Assembly (NCBI RefSeq): GCF_950295315.1
Contig: NW_026647188.1
Location: 434,001 to 498,000, forward strand
Direction: 5' to 3'
Length of the DNA: 64,000 bases
From: Erinaceus europaeus
Taxonomy: Eukaryota > Chordata > Mammalia > Eulipotyphla > Erinaceidae
The notes under the pieces are model-generated. The model saw only the letters and a list, made by a program, of their open reading frames with translations. It was not told the DNA's origin and ran no database searches. Position numbers and translations under genes: made by a program. Position 1 is the first letter of the stretch. The number at the start of each line of letters is the position of its first letter. Positions 43,165 to 53,984 of the stretch are shown here, piece by piece.

Positions 43165-43800
43165 ATTCTCTTTTAAAGTTTTATTTATAAAAAGGAAACA
43201 TTGACAAGGCCATAGGATAAGAGGGGTACAGTTCCCACCACCAGAACTCCACATGCCATTCCCTCCCAATGGCTTTCCTATTCTTTATCCCTCTGGAAGT
43301 ATGGACTCAGGGACATTATGGTGTGCAGAATATAGGTCTGGATTCCGTAACTGCTTACATGCTGAATATGGTTGTTTACAAGTGGATCCATACTCTCAGC
43401 CTGTCTTTCTCTTTCTCTAGTGGGGCAGAGCTCTGGGGAAGTGGGCTCCAGGACACATTGGTGGAGTCGTCTGTCCAGGGAAGTCCAGTAGGCATCTTGG
43501 TAGCATCTGAAACCTGGTGGCTGAAAGAAGAGCCAAACAAATTGTTGACCAATCATGAACCTAAAGGCTGGAATATTGCAGATGAAGATTTGGGTTCTCC
43601 ATTTTGAAGATAGCTAGTAGGCCTATTTTAGTTCTATTCCAAAGGGTTATATATTCCAGTGGGATATTATATTCCAAAGGGATATTATATTCCTACTGCT
43701 TTGTCCTCCTCTCAGGCAGTCTCATCATGCAGGTAGCAAGGGTGGGTCTGGGAAAAGCCCTATTTCTTTTTCTGGCTCTGAGATTTTGAACTTTACATCC
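43165..43800 (-). mobile_element. L1-like 3'-end repeat, family X, longest copy
   Basis: The left edge (TTTTATTTATAAAAAGGAAAC) is the reversed 3' end. Then come GAGGGGTACAGTTCCCACCA, CATACTCTCAGCCTGTCTTT, CTCCAGGACACATTGGTGGA, GAAACCTGGTGGCTGAAAGA and TTGTTGACCAATCATGAACC. A 20-22 bp imperfect duplication, ATTCCAAAGGGATATTATATT-like, repeats near 43650-43695. The right edge was not resolved. Confidence 0.75.
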
Positions 43801-43894
43801 TGTCTCTAGATTTTATTCAAACTTAAGTCTGTCTCGAAACCCTAACACCATCAACACAAAATGAGTTGAGTTAGATTCTTAAAATTTATTTTGG

Positions 43895-44058
43895 ATTTGA
43901 GTCCCCACCACACCTGCAGAGGAAAAGCTTTGTGAATGGTGAAGCAGTGCTGCAGGTCTCTCTCTCTCTCTCTTCTCCCTCTTTACTTCCCCTTTCCCTT
44001 TTGATTTCTGCTGTTACTATCCAATAAATAAAGATAATAAAATATTTTAAAATTATTT
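43895..44058 (+). repeat. SINE type B, 5'-truncated
   Basis: It begins near GGATTTGAGTCCCCACCACA, continues with AAAAGCTTTGTGAATGGTGA and CCAATAAATAAAGATAATAA. Confidence 0.82.
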
Positions 44059-44071
44059 TTTAATTTTTAAA

Positions 44072-44300
44072 ATATTTATTCTCCCTTTTGTTGTCCTTGT
44101 TATTTTATTGTTGTAGTTATTATTGTTCTTATTGATGTCCTTGTACTTGGATAGGACAGAGAGAAATGGAGAGAGGAGGAGAAAACAGAGAGGGGGAGAG
44201 AAAGACACCTGCAGACCTGCTTCACTGCCTGGGAAGCAAACCCTCTGTAGTTTGAGAGCCAGTGTACTTAACCCACTGTGCTACCTCCTGACTTTGCTTA
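44072..44300 (-). repeat. SINE type A, internally deleted
   Basis: TCTCCCTTTTGTTGTCCTTG, GACACCTGCAGACCTGCTTC and TTAACCCACTGTGCTACCTC. Part of the segment between body and head is missing. Confidence 0.85.
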
Positions 44301-44337
44301 GATTATTTTTAAGGAATTTGTATTTACAATTAAATTT

Positions 44338-44528
44338 TGATTTGATAGAACAAGGAAATTCATACAAGGAAGGGAGATAATGGAGAGAGAGAAAGACACA
44401 TACAGCTCTGCTTGCTTGTCAAGCTTAACCCCACCCCCTAGCAGGTAGGCACTGGGGCCTTGAACCTGGGTCATTAGTCATGGTTATGTGCATGCTCAAC
44501 TGAGGTCACCACCACCTGTGCCTATTTT
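44338..44528 (-). repeat. SINE type B
   Basis: GACACATACAGCTCTGCTTG, GCCTTGAACCTGGGTCATTA and ACCACCACCTGTGCC. Confidence 0.82.
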
Positions 44529-44574
44529 AAAATTATTAAACAATTTTTTAAGAATCCCCTCAACTCATCATCTG

Positions 44575-44998
44575 CACTATTCCTGCTTAGGTCCATGATT
44601 GGTCAATGATTTGTTTGGCTTTGAGTATTAACTCTTTTCAACCACCAGGTTCCAGGTGCTAGCATGATGCTGACCAGACTTCCCAGGACAGACAACACCA
44701 CCAGTGTGTCCTGGAGCTCTGCTTCCCCAGAGCCTTTCCCCACTAGGGAAAGAGAGAGACAAGCTGGGAGTATGGATCAACCAGTCAACGGCCATGTTCA
44801 GCGAGGAAGCAATTGCAGAGGCCAGACCTTCCATCTTCTGCATCCCACAATGACCTTGGGTCCATACTCCCAGGGTTAAAGAATAAGAAAGCTATCAGGG
44901 GAGGGATGGGATACAGAGTCTGGTGGTGGGAATCGTGTGGAGTTGTACCCCTGTGCTTTACTCAATGTTTCCTTTTTATAAATAAAAAAATTAAAAAA
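44575..44998 (+). mobile_element. family X element, sense orientation
   Basis: GTCCATGATTGGTCAATGAT, AACCACCAGGTTCCAGGTGC, TGTCCTGGAGCTCTGCTTCC, GCTGGGAGTATGGATCAACC, GGTGGTGGGAATCGTGTGGA and a 3' end TTTCCTTTTTATAAATAAAAAAATT. The terminal A-rich run joins the next SINE at 45000. Confidence 0.85.
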
Positions 44999-44999
44999 G

Positions 45000-45168
45000 G
45001 GAGTTCGGAGGTAGTGCAGCGGGTTTAGCGCAAGTGGTACAGCATAAGGATCCTGGTTCCAGCCCCCAGCTCCCCACCTGCAGGGGTCTGGCTTCACAGT
45101 CAGTGAAGCAGGTCTGCAAGTGTCTTTCTCTCCTGGTCTTCCCTTCTTCTCTTCTTCCCTTTGTCCCA
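45000..45168 (+). repeat. SINE type A, 3'-truncated
   Basis: GGAGTTCGGAGGTAGTGCAG head, CCAGCTCCCCACCTGCAGGG body, CACAGTCAGTGAAGCAGGTC and the CT-rich block. It stops at TTCCCTTTGTCCCAG, exactly where the GC-rich ephrin-like segment begins. Confidence 0.88.
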
Positions 45169-46505
45169 GCTGCGTCCAGCATGGCACCATGGAGCCCAGC
45201 GGCCTGCGCCCTAATGCCTCCTTGCCCCCACGCTGCATTGCATTGCATCGCACCCATAGGCCCCAGCGCTGGGGCTCGACCCCGTGCCCTGAGCACCTGG
45301 CCACGACTGTGCGGAGGCCCCCCGCGTGGAAGTACTGCTGAGGACTCGGGACAGTGCTGTGCCGGACAGCCTCGGCCAGGTCCATCTTGCTGGAGCCCAT
45401 CTACTGGGATTCCTCCAATGCCAAGTAAGTGGCCCCAGGGGCCCTGTGCCCTCAATGGCTTGGGTATTGTGCCTGCCTGGGAAGGTGCTGGGTGGGGGGA
45501 GGGGCGAAGTCAGGGTGCAGCCACTGAGGGGCCAGAGTCCCCGGGACCCTGTCCCCAGGCAGGGACACCCTAGAAGGGTGGCTGTGCACCCCCAGATCCA
45601 GCTGCTTTTGGCTTCTGGGAGCAGGAGCGCCGGGACCCCGCCCGAGAGTCTGGGAGGCTGGCCTTCCCTTTCCTTCCTGCCGGGAGAGGGGTCCTTGGGT
45701 CCCTGGGCTTCCCCAGCATGTCCATGCCAGCAGCTCCCAGCACCCCGAGGGTGAGGACCCTCCTGCGCAGGAGGATTCCGGACAGTGTGCCTCCCGCCCA
45801 CCCCAACCGCCCGGGCAGGAGGGGACCCAGGAACCCACCAGCCTGCTGTGGCTTCAGGAGCGGCCAAGCCCAGAGAACTTCTGTGCGCCCCCCCCACCCG
45901 AAATGTGTGCCGGCTGTCCTTCCTCTCAGTGTGGTCCACAATGAGGTCCTCTGGGAAGATGGTTTGGAATCTTGAACTTCGAGTTTGGCCTGGGGCAACA
46001 TGGCGAGCCAAGCTCCCAGACTAAGGTGAAGGCTGGGGCTCGGGGTGTGGGTCCAGGTTGGGGGTCTCCTGGCATTTCTAGAAGTGGAGTGTTTTCTCTA
46101 CCTCTGTCTCTCTCGGAAGAGACATGCATTTCAGAGAAGTGCCCCAGGCCTGCTGGCGTGAACCCATGTGGAGCTGTGCTGGGCTGTGAATTGAGTCTTG
46201 GCTGAGGGTCTGGCACTTTGCAACCTGCTGGTCCAGAGAGGCCACTCTCAGTGCCCCCCCTACCCCCCCACCCCTTCCGGAAGGTTTGGGCCTGGCTGGG
46301 CTCCATGTGCGGTGGGGGTGGGTGGGGGGGCGCCTGGGGCTCTTGTGTCTGCTGGGACAGTCCTGGGGGGACTGCGGTCTGCCTGTGCACAATGAGATGG
46401 CCAGTGCGCTGGCAAGTGGGAGCTGCACTAGGAGCTGGGCAGAGCCAGGCAGGAGCCAATCTTGGAGCTGGGTAGGAACCGGGCAGAAACCGCGGTTTTA
46501 AAACA
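45160..46505. other. GC-rich (CpG-island-like) segment
   Basis: An abrupt rise in G+C between the SINE at 45000 and the AT-rich sequence at 46500, with scattered CpG. It contains the ephrin-B2 exon-1 relic and, by position, what would be the 5' part of intron 1. Long overlapping ORFs on both strands (up to 266 codons, 45211-46011 minus) are expected from high GC and show no domain. Confidence 0.8.
45303..45424 (+). pseudogene. EFNB2: ephrin-B2 exon 1 relic
   Basis: Ephrin-B2 is a membrane-anchored ligand of Eph receptors; its exon 1 encodes the signal peptide and the first residues of the receptor-binding domain. Here one frame reads VRRPPAWKYC, stop, GLGTVLCRTASARSI and LLEPIYWDSSNA, then the donor AA|GTAAGT at 45425. 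It aligns over its whole length with the human exon (VRRDSVWKYCWG, CRTA, SKSIVLEPIYWNSSNSK as I recall). The initiator position is ACG (45303-45305) rather than ATG, and a conserved Trp codon is TGA (45339-45341). The intron-side donor remains, so it is a genomic rather than processed copy. It is most likely a duplicated, non-functional exon, and no exon 2 follows. Confidence 0.75.
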
Positions 46506-46741
46506 AAGGAAGTTAAAAAGGAAAAAAAAATGTTACTTATTAATACAAAAAAGAGAAGCAGATCATGACTATGGCACATGCAATGCTGTGGACTGAATTC
46601 AGGACTTAATGCCGACAGATCCATTGCCGTAGCTATTCTGCAATTCTAGAGTATAAATAGGTTATTTTATTTTTTTTTGTTGTTGTTACCAAGGTCTCAT
46701 TGTCTCCCTTTCTTTTTTGTTCTTTTCTATTCTTTTCCACT

Positions 46742-47022
46742 CTTTCTTTATTTTTATTTATTTTTCCTTTCTGTTGCCCTTGTTGCTTAACATTGTTGTG
46801 GTTATTAATGTCGTTGTTGTTGGATAGGACAGAGAGAAATGGAGAGAGGAAGGGAAGACATAGAGGGGGAGAGAAAGACAGACACCTGCAGACCTGCTTC
46901 ACCACCTGTGAAGGGACTCCCGGGCAGGTAGGGAGCCAGGGACTCGAACCAGGATCTTTCCGCTAGTCCTTGAGCTTTGCGCCATGTGTGCTTAACCAGC
47001 TGTGCCACTGCCCAACTCCAAC
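46742..47022 (-). repeat. SINE type A
   Basis: TTTCTGTTGCCCTTGTTGCT, ACACCTGCAGACCTGCTTC, CCGGGCAGGTAGGGAGCCAG and TTAACCAGCTGTGCCACTGC. Confidence 0.92.
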
Positions 47023-47049
47023 TGTCTCCATCTCTTAACACTTTTTAAA

Positions 47050-47130
47050 TAAGATTATAATATAGTACTAGCTGCAGATGATATAAAATTTAAGATTATA
47101 ATATAGTACTGGCTGCAGATTGGCTTTTTT
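47050..47130. repeat. 41-bp tandem duplication
   Basis: AAGATTATAATATAGTACT followed by a GCTGCAGAT unit occurs at 47051 and again at 47092, with one substitution. Confidence 0.85.
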
Positions 47131-47311
47131 GAAAAAAATCATGGTAATATTGTTCTCTTAACTGTACATCTTTTAAGTAATACAAAGACTTTTTAAAAAT
47201 TTTTCTCAAATATTGTGCCTGGGGATCAATCCCACCCAGAACCTTGCACCTGCATGGGACAGCTAGAAGCCTCCCCGCCAGTCTCCATTCTGTATCCTTT
47301 AAGAGAGGGAG

Positions 47312-47602
47312 ATGGGAGTCGGGCTGTAGCGCAGCAGGTTAAGCGCAGGTGGCGCAAAGCACAAGGACCGGCATAAGGATCCCGGTTCGAACCCCGGCTC
47401 CCCACCTGCAGGGGAGTCGCTTCACAGGTGGTGAAGCAGGTATGTAGGTGTCTATCTTTCTCTCCTCCTCTCTGTCTTCCCCTCCTCTCTCCATTTCTCT
47501 CTGTCCTATCCAACAACGACAACAACAATAATAACTACAACAATAAAACAACAAGGGCAACAAAAGGGAATAAATAAATAAAATAAATATTAAAAAAAAA
47601 GA
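47312..47602 (+). repeat. SINE type A
   Basis: GGGAGTCGGGCTGTAGCGCA head, GGTTCGAACCCCGGCTCCCC, CACCTGCAGGGGAGTCGC and AAGGGCAACAAAAGGG tail. It is well preserved. Confidence 0.93.
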
Positions 47603-48360
47603 GAGGGAGACATGCAAAGCACTGCTCCTCTATGCACGGAGTCCCTCCCATTGCCTGCCTGTGGTGTGTACTTGCAGTGTCGAGGATCAGACCCCCAGCC
47701 ACATACTATATAAAGCATGTGCTTTACCCCCTGAGCTGCCTTCAGATCCTGAGTTTGATCCCTGGCATTGCATGTACCAGAATGATGCTCTCATTCTCTC
47801 TCATGAATAAAAAGTTATGTTATGTTATATTATGTTTTTAAGAAACGTATGTTATGTTGTGTTTTCTGTTTAAGAAACAGACAACCTGCACCTATATTTA
47901 GGCTGGTAACTGGACTCAACAGTAGTCCAGGCCTACTTAAAATCCAGAATCAACAAATTTAGAACCAAGGCAAAGGAGAGAACAGTTATACAATCTTTTT
48001 TTTGAAGACACTGAGTAGCTTCTTTTCATTGGTCTACATGTACTACAGAAGGGGGTAGAGGGGCACAGAAGCAGCACTCTAGCATATGCAGTGCTTGGGA
48101 TTGGACTCAGGAACTACAATTTAGAAGCTCTGAGTTCTTCCATTGTGCAACTTACCCATCTTCAGAGATAGTTTTCCTTTGTTTTGTTCTAAAGACCTTA
48201 TTTATTCATTAAGGAGAGAGATACGAGCAGGAAGGATCACTGGGGATTGAACTTGGGACCTCATGCCTGAGAATCCTGTACTTTATCCACTCTACCTCCT
48301 CCTCCCAGACCACTGATAATTTGGCTTTTATTGGAATTTGAACTACTGAAGAAACACTCT
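47603..48360. other. unique or old repeat sequence
   Basis: A TATGTTATGTTATATTATG run near 47814-47835. A stretch at 48233-48305 (GGGATTGAACTTGGGACCTC, CATGCCTGAGAATCCTGTAC) looks like an old reversed tRNA-derived SINE. No gene seen. Confidence 0.4.
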
Positions 48361-48362
48361 TG

Positions 48363-48682
48363 GGGTCCAGTTGGTAGCGCAGCAGGTTAGAAGCACATGG
48401 CATGAAGCGCACGGATGGGTATTGGGATCCCGGTTTGAGCTCCCCACCTGCAGGAATGTCACTTCAGAAGAGGTGAAGCAGGCCTACAAGTGTGTATATC
48501 TTTCTCTCCCTGTCTCTGTCTTCCCCTCCTCTCTCCATTTCTCTGAACTATCCAACAACAATAACAACAATGATAAACAACAAGGGCAACAAAAGGGAAA
48601 AAATAGCCTTCAGGAGAAGTGGATTCATAGTGTAGGCACTGCGCTCAGCAATAACCCTGGAGACAAAAAAAAAAAAAAAAAA
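48363..48682 (+). repeat. SINE type A
   Basis: GGGGTCCAGTTGGTAGCGCA head, CACCTGCAGGAATGTCACTT, CAACAAGGGCAACAAAAGGG, GAAGTGGATTCATAGTGTAG and a pure A tail. Confidence 0.92.
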
Positions 48683-48689
48683 GATTCTG

Positions 48690-50380
48690 CCCTGTGTGTG
48701 TCCTGCACTGGCAGCTCTTTTCTTGACATATTGGTTGTGTATGCATGTAGCTATGTCAAGTATAAACATCTTAAGGGCATACACAATAGAATGATCTCAC
48801 TCTTAGTCTGTAAACTGCTCTATATCAGACTTGTTATCTCCATTTTAGTGATTATATCAGATTCTCTGTTTACTTTTCAAATTCTGACCTTATTCCAATG
48901 ATGTAGGCATAATTCAGGGCTATCAAATAAGACAGGCTTACTTTTAGCCGAAAGGGCCCTGTTGACCGCTATCTGAGTTTACTCTGATGTGGCCAAAACA
49001 CTGAAGAAGCTGGAAACAGAACTACAAAGATGACAAAGAATTTCTAACATAACTGCTTTTAGTACATAGCTGCCAGTAAGAAAGAAATGGATCACATAAG
49101 TGATCAGACATTATAAGTTTCAGGGTCCCCAACAAGCTGGCTCTTCCCTGAGACAGGTGCATTCTTATGAAGAATATTGTTTGCATTATCTATTTATTTA
49201 TTGTGCTGAGCTGAGGAATTAACCAAGGGCCTTACACATGTACAATACTACAGTGCACTCCACCCACCTTATTATTTTCCACTCTGTATCCTGATTGAAT
49301 AAATACAGAGATAAATAGAGAAGGAAAAACAATGGGAAAACACGAGGATATCATTCCTCCAGCCCGAGAGCCCCTTGGTGCTCCTAGTGAAGTTTAGATC
49401 TTCCCACCAACTGCCTACTAGCCTATTCTTTATACTCACTTACCTATCTACATACTTCTGTGTGGCTTAGGGGTCTCACACCTGTATGATCTCACCACTC
49501 AGCAACCCTCTCCTAGTCAATTTTCTTATTCTGTTGATTCTTGGGGGGCACAGAGGGAAAAGCAGAAAGATTAAAGAGACCACAGTACCACTCTACCATC
49601 CATGGAGCTCCTCCCTTGTCCCCAGTGCTCCTCATAGCACTGTGGGATCACTCTATTTATATTAAAAGCCAGTACACTGAGAGTCCCACTTTAGTGACTC
49701 TGCTATATTGGGTAACCACATTAATAGCAATCCTTTTTTGATATGAACTCATGTCTTTAAAGAAGCAAAATAAGTATACACTTAACTCTCTTCTTGATTT
49801 CTCCTTTACTCCCAGCAATTGTATTTGTGTCATAATTCTCTTTTATTCTAGGATTTTTTTATGTGGGGAGAAGTGCCTGGATCAACCAATTCAGAAGCTG
49901 CTCCAATCAGCAGATGAAGAAGCCATTACTGCATTTTTGGAAGAAAACTTTAAATCTCCCAAATGAATGATGACTCATTATTGACATTATGGTAACGTTT
50001 ATGTTATCTATCCAATATGTGAAATGGATCTTTTTTAAGAAGCAGACCAAGGGATCAGGGAAATGGCTCGGCACCTCATATTCAGGAACAATCCTCTGGA
50101 ACCTTGTTCTGGTTTCTCTCTTAAAGCAAAATAAATCTAAAAAGTAAAAAAGAATAGATTGGCACATGGAAATACTCTGCTATTTATTTTGCTTTTTTTT
50201 TTTTAGAGGGAGGGGGTTTGTTTGTTTGTTTTGGAGGTAGTTTTGGGCAAAGCATGCTCTCTATACTGAGCTCTGTTCCAGGACCAGAATTGTCTTCTGA
50301 TGTTATGGAAATCTTTGAAAGCTTTTGAAACATAACTTAAAATACACAGCCATCAGGGTTATCACTTGGAGCTCAGTGTC
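48690..50380. other. AT-rich unique sequence
   Basis: No exon with splice sites and no recognised repeat body. ORFs are under 90 codons. Confidence 0.4.
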
Positions 50381-50384
50381 TATA

Positions 50385-50595
50385 TGACTCCACTGCTCCC
50401 AGCACTTTTTGTTGTTGTTTGTTTTCTTTCTTTTTGATAGAGGGTGAGAGAGTGAAATAGAAAGTAAGAGAGTATAGCACTGCTCTAGAAGCTTCCACCC
50501 TGCAGGCACTCATATGGTGGCTGAAGTTTCAAACCTGGCTCCTTACTTTTGGTAACCTGGATGCTCACTGGATGAGTCACCTACCAGCTCAGAGT
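50385..50595 (-). repeat. SINE type B-like, old
   Basis: ATGACTCCACTGCTCCCAGC, AGCTTCCACCCTGCAGGCAC, AGTTTCAAACCTGGCTCCTT and GGATGAGTCACCTACCAGCT follow the reversed SINE order with heavy divergence. Confidence 0.55.
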
Positions 50596-50599
50596 TCTT

Positions 50600-51160
50600 C
50601 ACCACAAGAAGCTGGAATACGCATTCTTTTCAAATCCACACGGCGCATCCTCCAGGATAGACCACATGTTAGGCTACAAAGACAGTATCAACAAATTCAA
50701 GAGCACTAAAATCATCCCAAGCATCTTCTCAGACCACAGTGGAGTAAAGCTAACACTCAACAACAAACATAAAATTACTAAAAGTCACAAAATTTATAAA
50801 CTCAACAACATACTGCTGAATAACCACCCAGTCAAAGAGGAACTCAAGCAAGAAATTCAAATGTTTCTAGAAGCAAATGAAAATGAAGACACAGGCTACC
50901 AAGATATTTGGTACACAACTAAAGCAGTACTTAGAGGGAAACTCATAACTATACTAGCACTCATTACAGAACAAGAAAAAGCTCAAGTGAAGGACTACAC
51001 TGCACGCCTTAAAGACTTAGAAGAAGAACAAAGGAACCCTAAGGCATCCAGAGGGACCGAAGTGGCAAAAATTAGAGCTGAACTAAACAACATGGAAAAT
51101 AAGAGAACCATACAAAAGATCAATGAAGCCAAATGTTGGTTCTTTGAAAAATTAAACAAA
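50600..51160 (+). mobile_element. L1 ORF2 fragment (endonuclease C-terminus to RT N-terminus)
   Basis: The frame reads AHPPG-like bases, then MLGYKDSINKFKSTKIIPSI, FSDHSGVKLTLNNKHKI, NHPVKEELKQEIQMFLEAN, VLRGKLITI and NEAKCWFFEKLNK. The SDHS segment is the active-site signature of the L1 endonuclease, and WFFEKLNK leads into the reverse transcriptase. The frame is open for about 160 codons until a SINE interrupts it. The element is 5'-truncated. Confidence 0.93.
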
Positions 51161-51515
51161 GGAGTCGGGCGGTGGTGCAGTGGGTTAAGCGCATGTGGTG
51201 CAAAGCACAGGGACCGGTGTAAGGATCCCGGTTCGAGCCCCCGGCTCCCCACCTGCAGGGGAGTCGCTTCACAGGCGGTGAAGCAGGTCTGCAGGTGTCT
51301 ATCTTTCTCTCCCCTCTCTCTCTGTCTTCCCCTCCTCTCTCCATTTCTCTCTGTCCTATCCAACAACAAAGCAACGTCAACAATGGCAATAATAACCGCA
51401 ACAAGGCTGCAACAACTAGGGCAACAAAAAGGGAAAAAAAATGGCCTCCAGGAGCGGTGGATTCATGGTGCAGGCACCGAGCCCAGCAATAACCCTGGAG
51501 GAAAAAAAAAAAAAA
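51161..51515 (+). repeat. SINE type A inserted in L1
   Basis: GGAGTCGGGCGGTGGTGCAG head, GGTTCGAGCCCCCGGCTCCC, CACAGGCGGTGAAGCAGG and GCACCGAGCCCAGCAATAACC plus an A tail. The L1 bases GAAAAATTAAA occur on both sides (51145-51155, 51516-51526), a target-site duplication. Confidence 0.95.
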
Positions 51516-51740
51516 GAAAAATTAAAATTGTCAAACCCTTAGACTCACTAGAAAAAGGGAGATGGGCTTGAAGACAGAAAAGATATAGAATTGTAAATGA
51601 TAGAGGAGATAGCACAACAGAAGACAGAAAAGATATAGAATTGTAAATGATAGAGGAGATAGCACAACAGACACCACAGAAATCAAAAAAATTAAGCGAA
51701 CCTTCTACAAACTACATGCCACTAGCTTAAGAATTTGGAA
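51516..51740 (+). mobile_element. L1 ORF2 fragment, continued
   Basis: GTCAAACCCTTAGACTCACT, ACACCACAGAAATCAAAAAA and ACCTTCTACAAACTACATGC continue ORF2 after the SINE. A 50-bp perfect tandem duplication (51571-51620 and 51621-51670) lies within. At about 51725-51740 the sequence jumps to the ORF2 C-terminal part, so the RT core is deleted. Confidence 0.9.
51571..51670. repeat. perfect 50-bp tandem duplication
   Basis: The unit beginning AAGACAGAAAAGATATAGAA and ending GATAGCACAACAG is present twice without a mismatch. Confidence 0.97.
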
Positions 51741-52700
51741 GCTTCTGTACAGCCAAAGAAACAATCACCCCTCACAGAAAGGGAGATCTTCACATGCCAT
51801 ACATCAGACAAGAGACTCATCAGTAAAATATACAAAGAGCTCAGCAAACTTAGCACCAAAAAAGCAAGTGGCCCCATCCAAAAATGGGCAGAGGATATGA
51901 ACAAAACATTCACATCAGAGGAGATCCAAAAGGCTAACAAACATGAAAAACTTCTCCAGGTCGCTGATTGTCAGAGAAATGCAAATCAAGACAACACTGA
52001 GATACCACCTCACTCCTGTGAGAATGGCATACATCAAAAAGGACAGCAGCTACAAATGCTGGAGAGGCTGTGGAGACAGAGGAACCATTCTGCACTGCTG
52101 GTGGGAATGTAAATTGGTCCAGCCTCTGTGTAGACCAGTCTGGAGAACTCTCACAAGCTAGACATGGACCTTCCATAAGACCCAGTAATTCCTCTCCTGG
52201 GGATATACTCCAAGGACTCCATAACACCCAACCAAAAAGATATGTGTAAACCTATGTTAATAGCAGCACAATTCGTAATAGCTAAAACCTGGAAGCAACC
52301 CAGGTGCCCAGCAACAGATGAATGTCTGAGAAAGCTGTGGTATATATACACAATGGAATACTATGCAGCTACTAAGAACAATGAACCCACCTTCTCTGAC
52401 CCATCTTGGATGGAGCTAGAAGGACTTAAGTGAACTAAGTCAGAAAGATAAAGATGAGTAGGGGATGATCCCACTCATCAACAGAAGTTGAGAAAGAAGA
52501 ACAGAAAGGGAAACTAAAAGCAGGATCTGACTAAATCTAGGGTAGGGCACCAAAGTAAAAACCCTATAGTGAGGGGGAGGGTGGACATTCAGCTTCCTGG
52601 GGGGTCTGGGGTGGATGGGGGTGGGAGGGAACACAGTCTTTTGGTGGTGAGAATGGTGTCTATGTACATCCCTATTAAATGGTAGTCATATAAATCATTA
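51740..52700 (+). mobile_element. L1 ORF2 C-terminus and 3' UTR
   Basis: Frames carry LITEREIFTCH-like sequence, [19 protein letters not shown], then [18 protein letters not shown] (the L1 C-terminal cysteine motif) and PRCPATDECLRKLWYIYTM. ORF2 ends near WMELEGLK; a 3' UTR follows with GGGGGAGGGTGGACATTC and GGTGGTGAGAATGGTGTC. Frame breaks show it is inactive. Confidence 0.92.
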
Positions 52701-53370
52701 ACTAATATGAGAGGGGAAAAATTGATTGTATGTCTTAAACTTTTTAAAACACAGACTGAGTCTTTATAATACATAGGCTGAGTGTTTGATATGTTGACTC
52801 TCTCAAAAGCTAGATGAGGGAGAACAGAAGCAACCTGTGGCACAGCTTTATATAAGATGTTGGTTATTGTACAGCAAATCCTAACAAAGGGACTTTTCAA
52901 AGTTAACCCAATGACCAAACAATGTGATGATAACAATAACTATCCATTGTCTTCTTGAACCCTAAGACAGCAGGAACCTCACATTTCCACTATAGAGCCT
53001 ATATTCCCCCAGTTTTGGAACCCTAGGGTGGGGCGCACTTTCCTGCATGCTTTTCTCAATTCATATCAAATAATATTGCATCCACTGATCACAACCTAAC
53101 CAACGCAGCGAGTGCCACCTCAGCATGCTTCACTTCATACTGTGTTCAGAGACTTCAGGTGTGAAATGACAACCCTTCAGCTTCATTACTTGGGTGTGAC
53201 CGTTCCTTTCATAGTATTCTCTAATTCCTTTCCAGGTGGTTCACTTCCTAACAAAGTCCCAAAACCTAGATATAGACCAGGTCCTCTGAGATAGAGAATA
53301 TGTTCACACGTATCTATAAACTAGTGCAAAATATATACCTGAAAGCAAAAGTACACAATAGTCTGCAGTG
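52700..53370. other. AT-rich sequence, perhaps L1 3'-flank
   Basis: No further L1 or SINE motif. A minus ORF (52589-52936) has no domain. Confidence 0.35.
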
Positions 53371-53374
53371 AGTA

Positions 53375-53825
53375 CCCCCCAACTATTCATCTGCACTGTT
53401 CTAGCCTTTAGGTCCATGATTGTTCAACAATTTGTTTGGCTTTGTATGTTAACTCTCTTTTCAGCCACCAGGTTCCAGATGCCAGCAGGATGCCTACCAG
53501 ACTTCCCTGGACAGACGAGCCCACTAGTGTGTCCTGGATCTCTGCTTCCCCAGAGACCCACCCCACTAGGGAAAGAGAGAGGCAGGCTGGGAGTATGGAT
53601 CGACCAGTCAATGCCCATGTTCTGCAGGGAGCAAATACAGAAGCCAGATCTTCCACCCTCTACAACCCACTATGACCTTGGGTCCATACTCCCAGAGGAA
53701 AAAAGAATAGAAAGGGTATCAGGGGAGGGGATGAGATATAGAGATCTGGTGGTGGGAGTTGTGTGGAGTTGTACCCCTTCTATCCTACAGTTTTGTTAAT
53801 GTCTCCTTTTTAAGATAAATAAATC
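53375..53825 (+). mobile_element. family X element, sense orientation
   Basis: GTCCATGATTGTTCAACAAT, CAGCCACCAGGTTCCAGATG, TGTCCTGGATCTCTGCTTCC, GCTGGGAGTATGGATCGACC, CTGGTGGTGGGAGTTGTGTG and TTTTGTTAATGTCTCCTTTTTAAG end the element. It aligns along its length with 44575-44998. Confidence 0.87.
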
Positions 53826-53831
53826 TGGAAG

Positions 53832-53975
53832 AAGGGCAGAGGGTAGATAGCATAATGGTTATACAGTCTCTCATACCTGAGGCTTTGAAGTCCCAGGTTC
53901 AATCCCCCACATCACCATAAGCCAGAGCTGAACAGTGCTCTGGTGAAAAAAATGAATAAATAAAAATAAAAAAAG
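53832..53975 (+). repeat. SINE type C
   Basis: GGGTAGATAGCATAATGGTT, CAGGTTCAATCCCCCACATC, CAGAGCTGAACAGTGCTCTGG and an A-rich tail. Confidence 0.87.
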
Positions 53976-53984
53976 AATCTGTAA

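Noticed and set aside
45211..46011. 266-codon minus-strand ORF
   Set aside because: It lies antisense to a recognisable ephrin-B2 exon in GC-rich DNA, where stops are rare. The composition is Gly/Pro/Trp/Arg-rich with no domain.
50666..51571. 301-codon ORF as a novel protein
   Set aside because: The first part is L1 ORF2 and the second part is a type A SINE read through; it is a chimera of two transposable elements.
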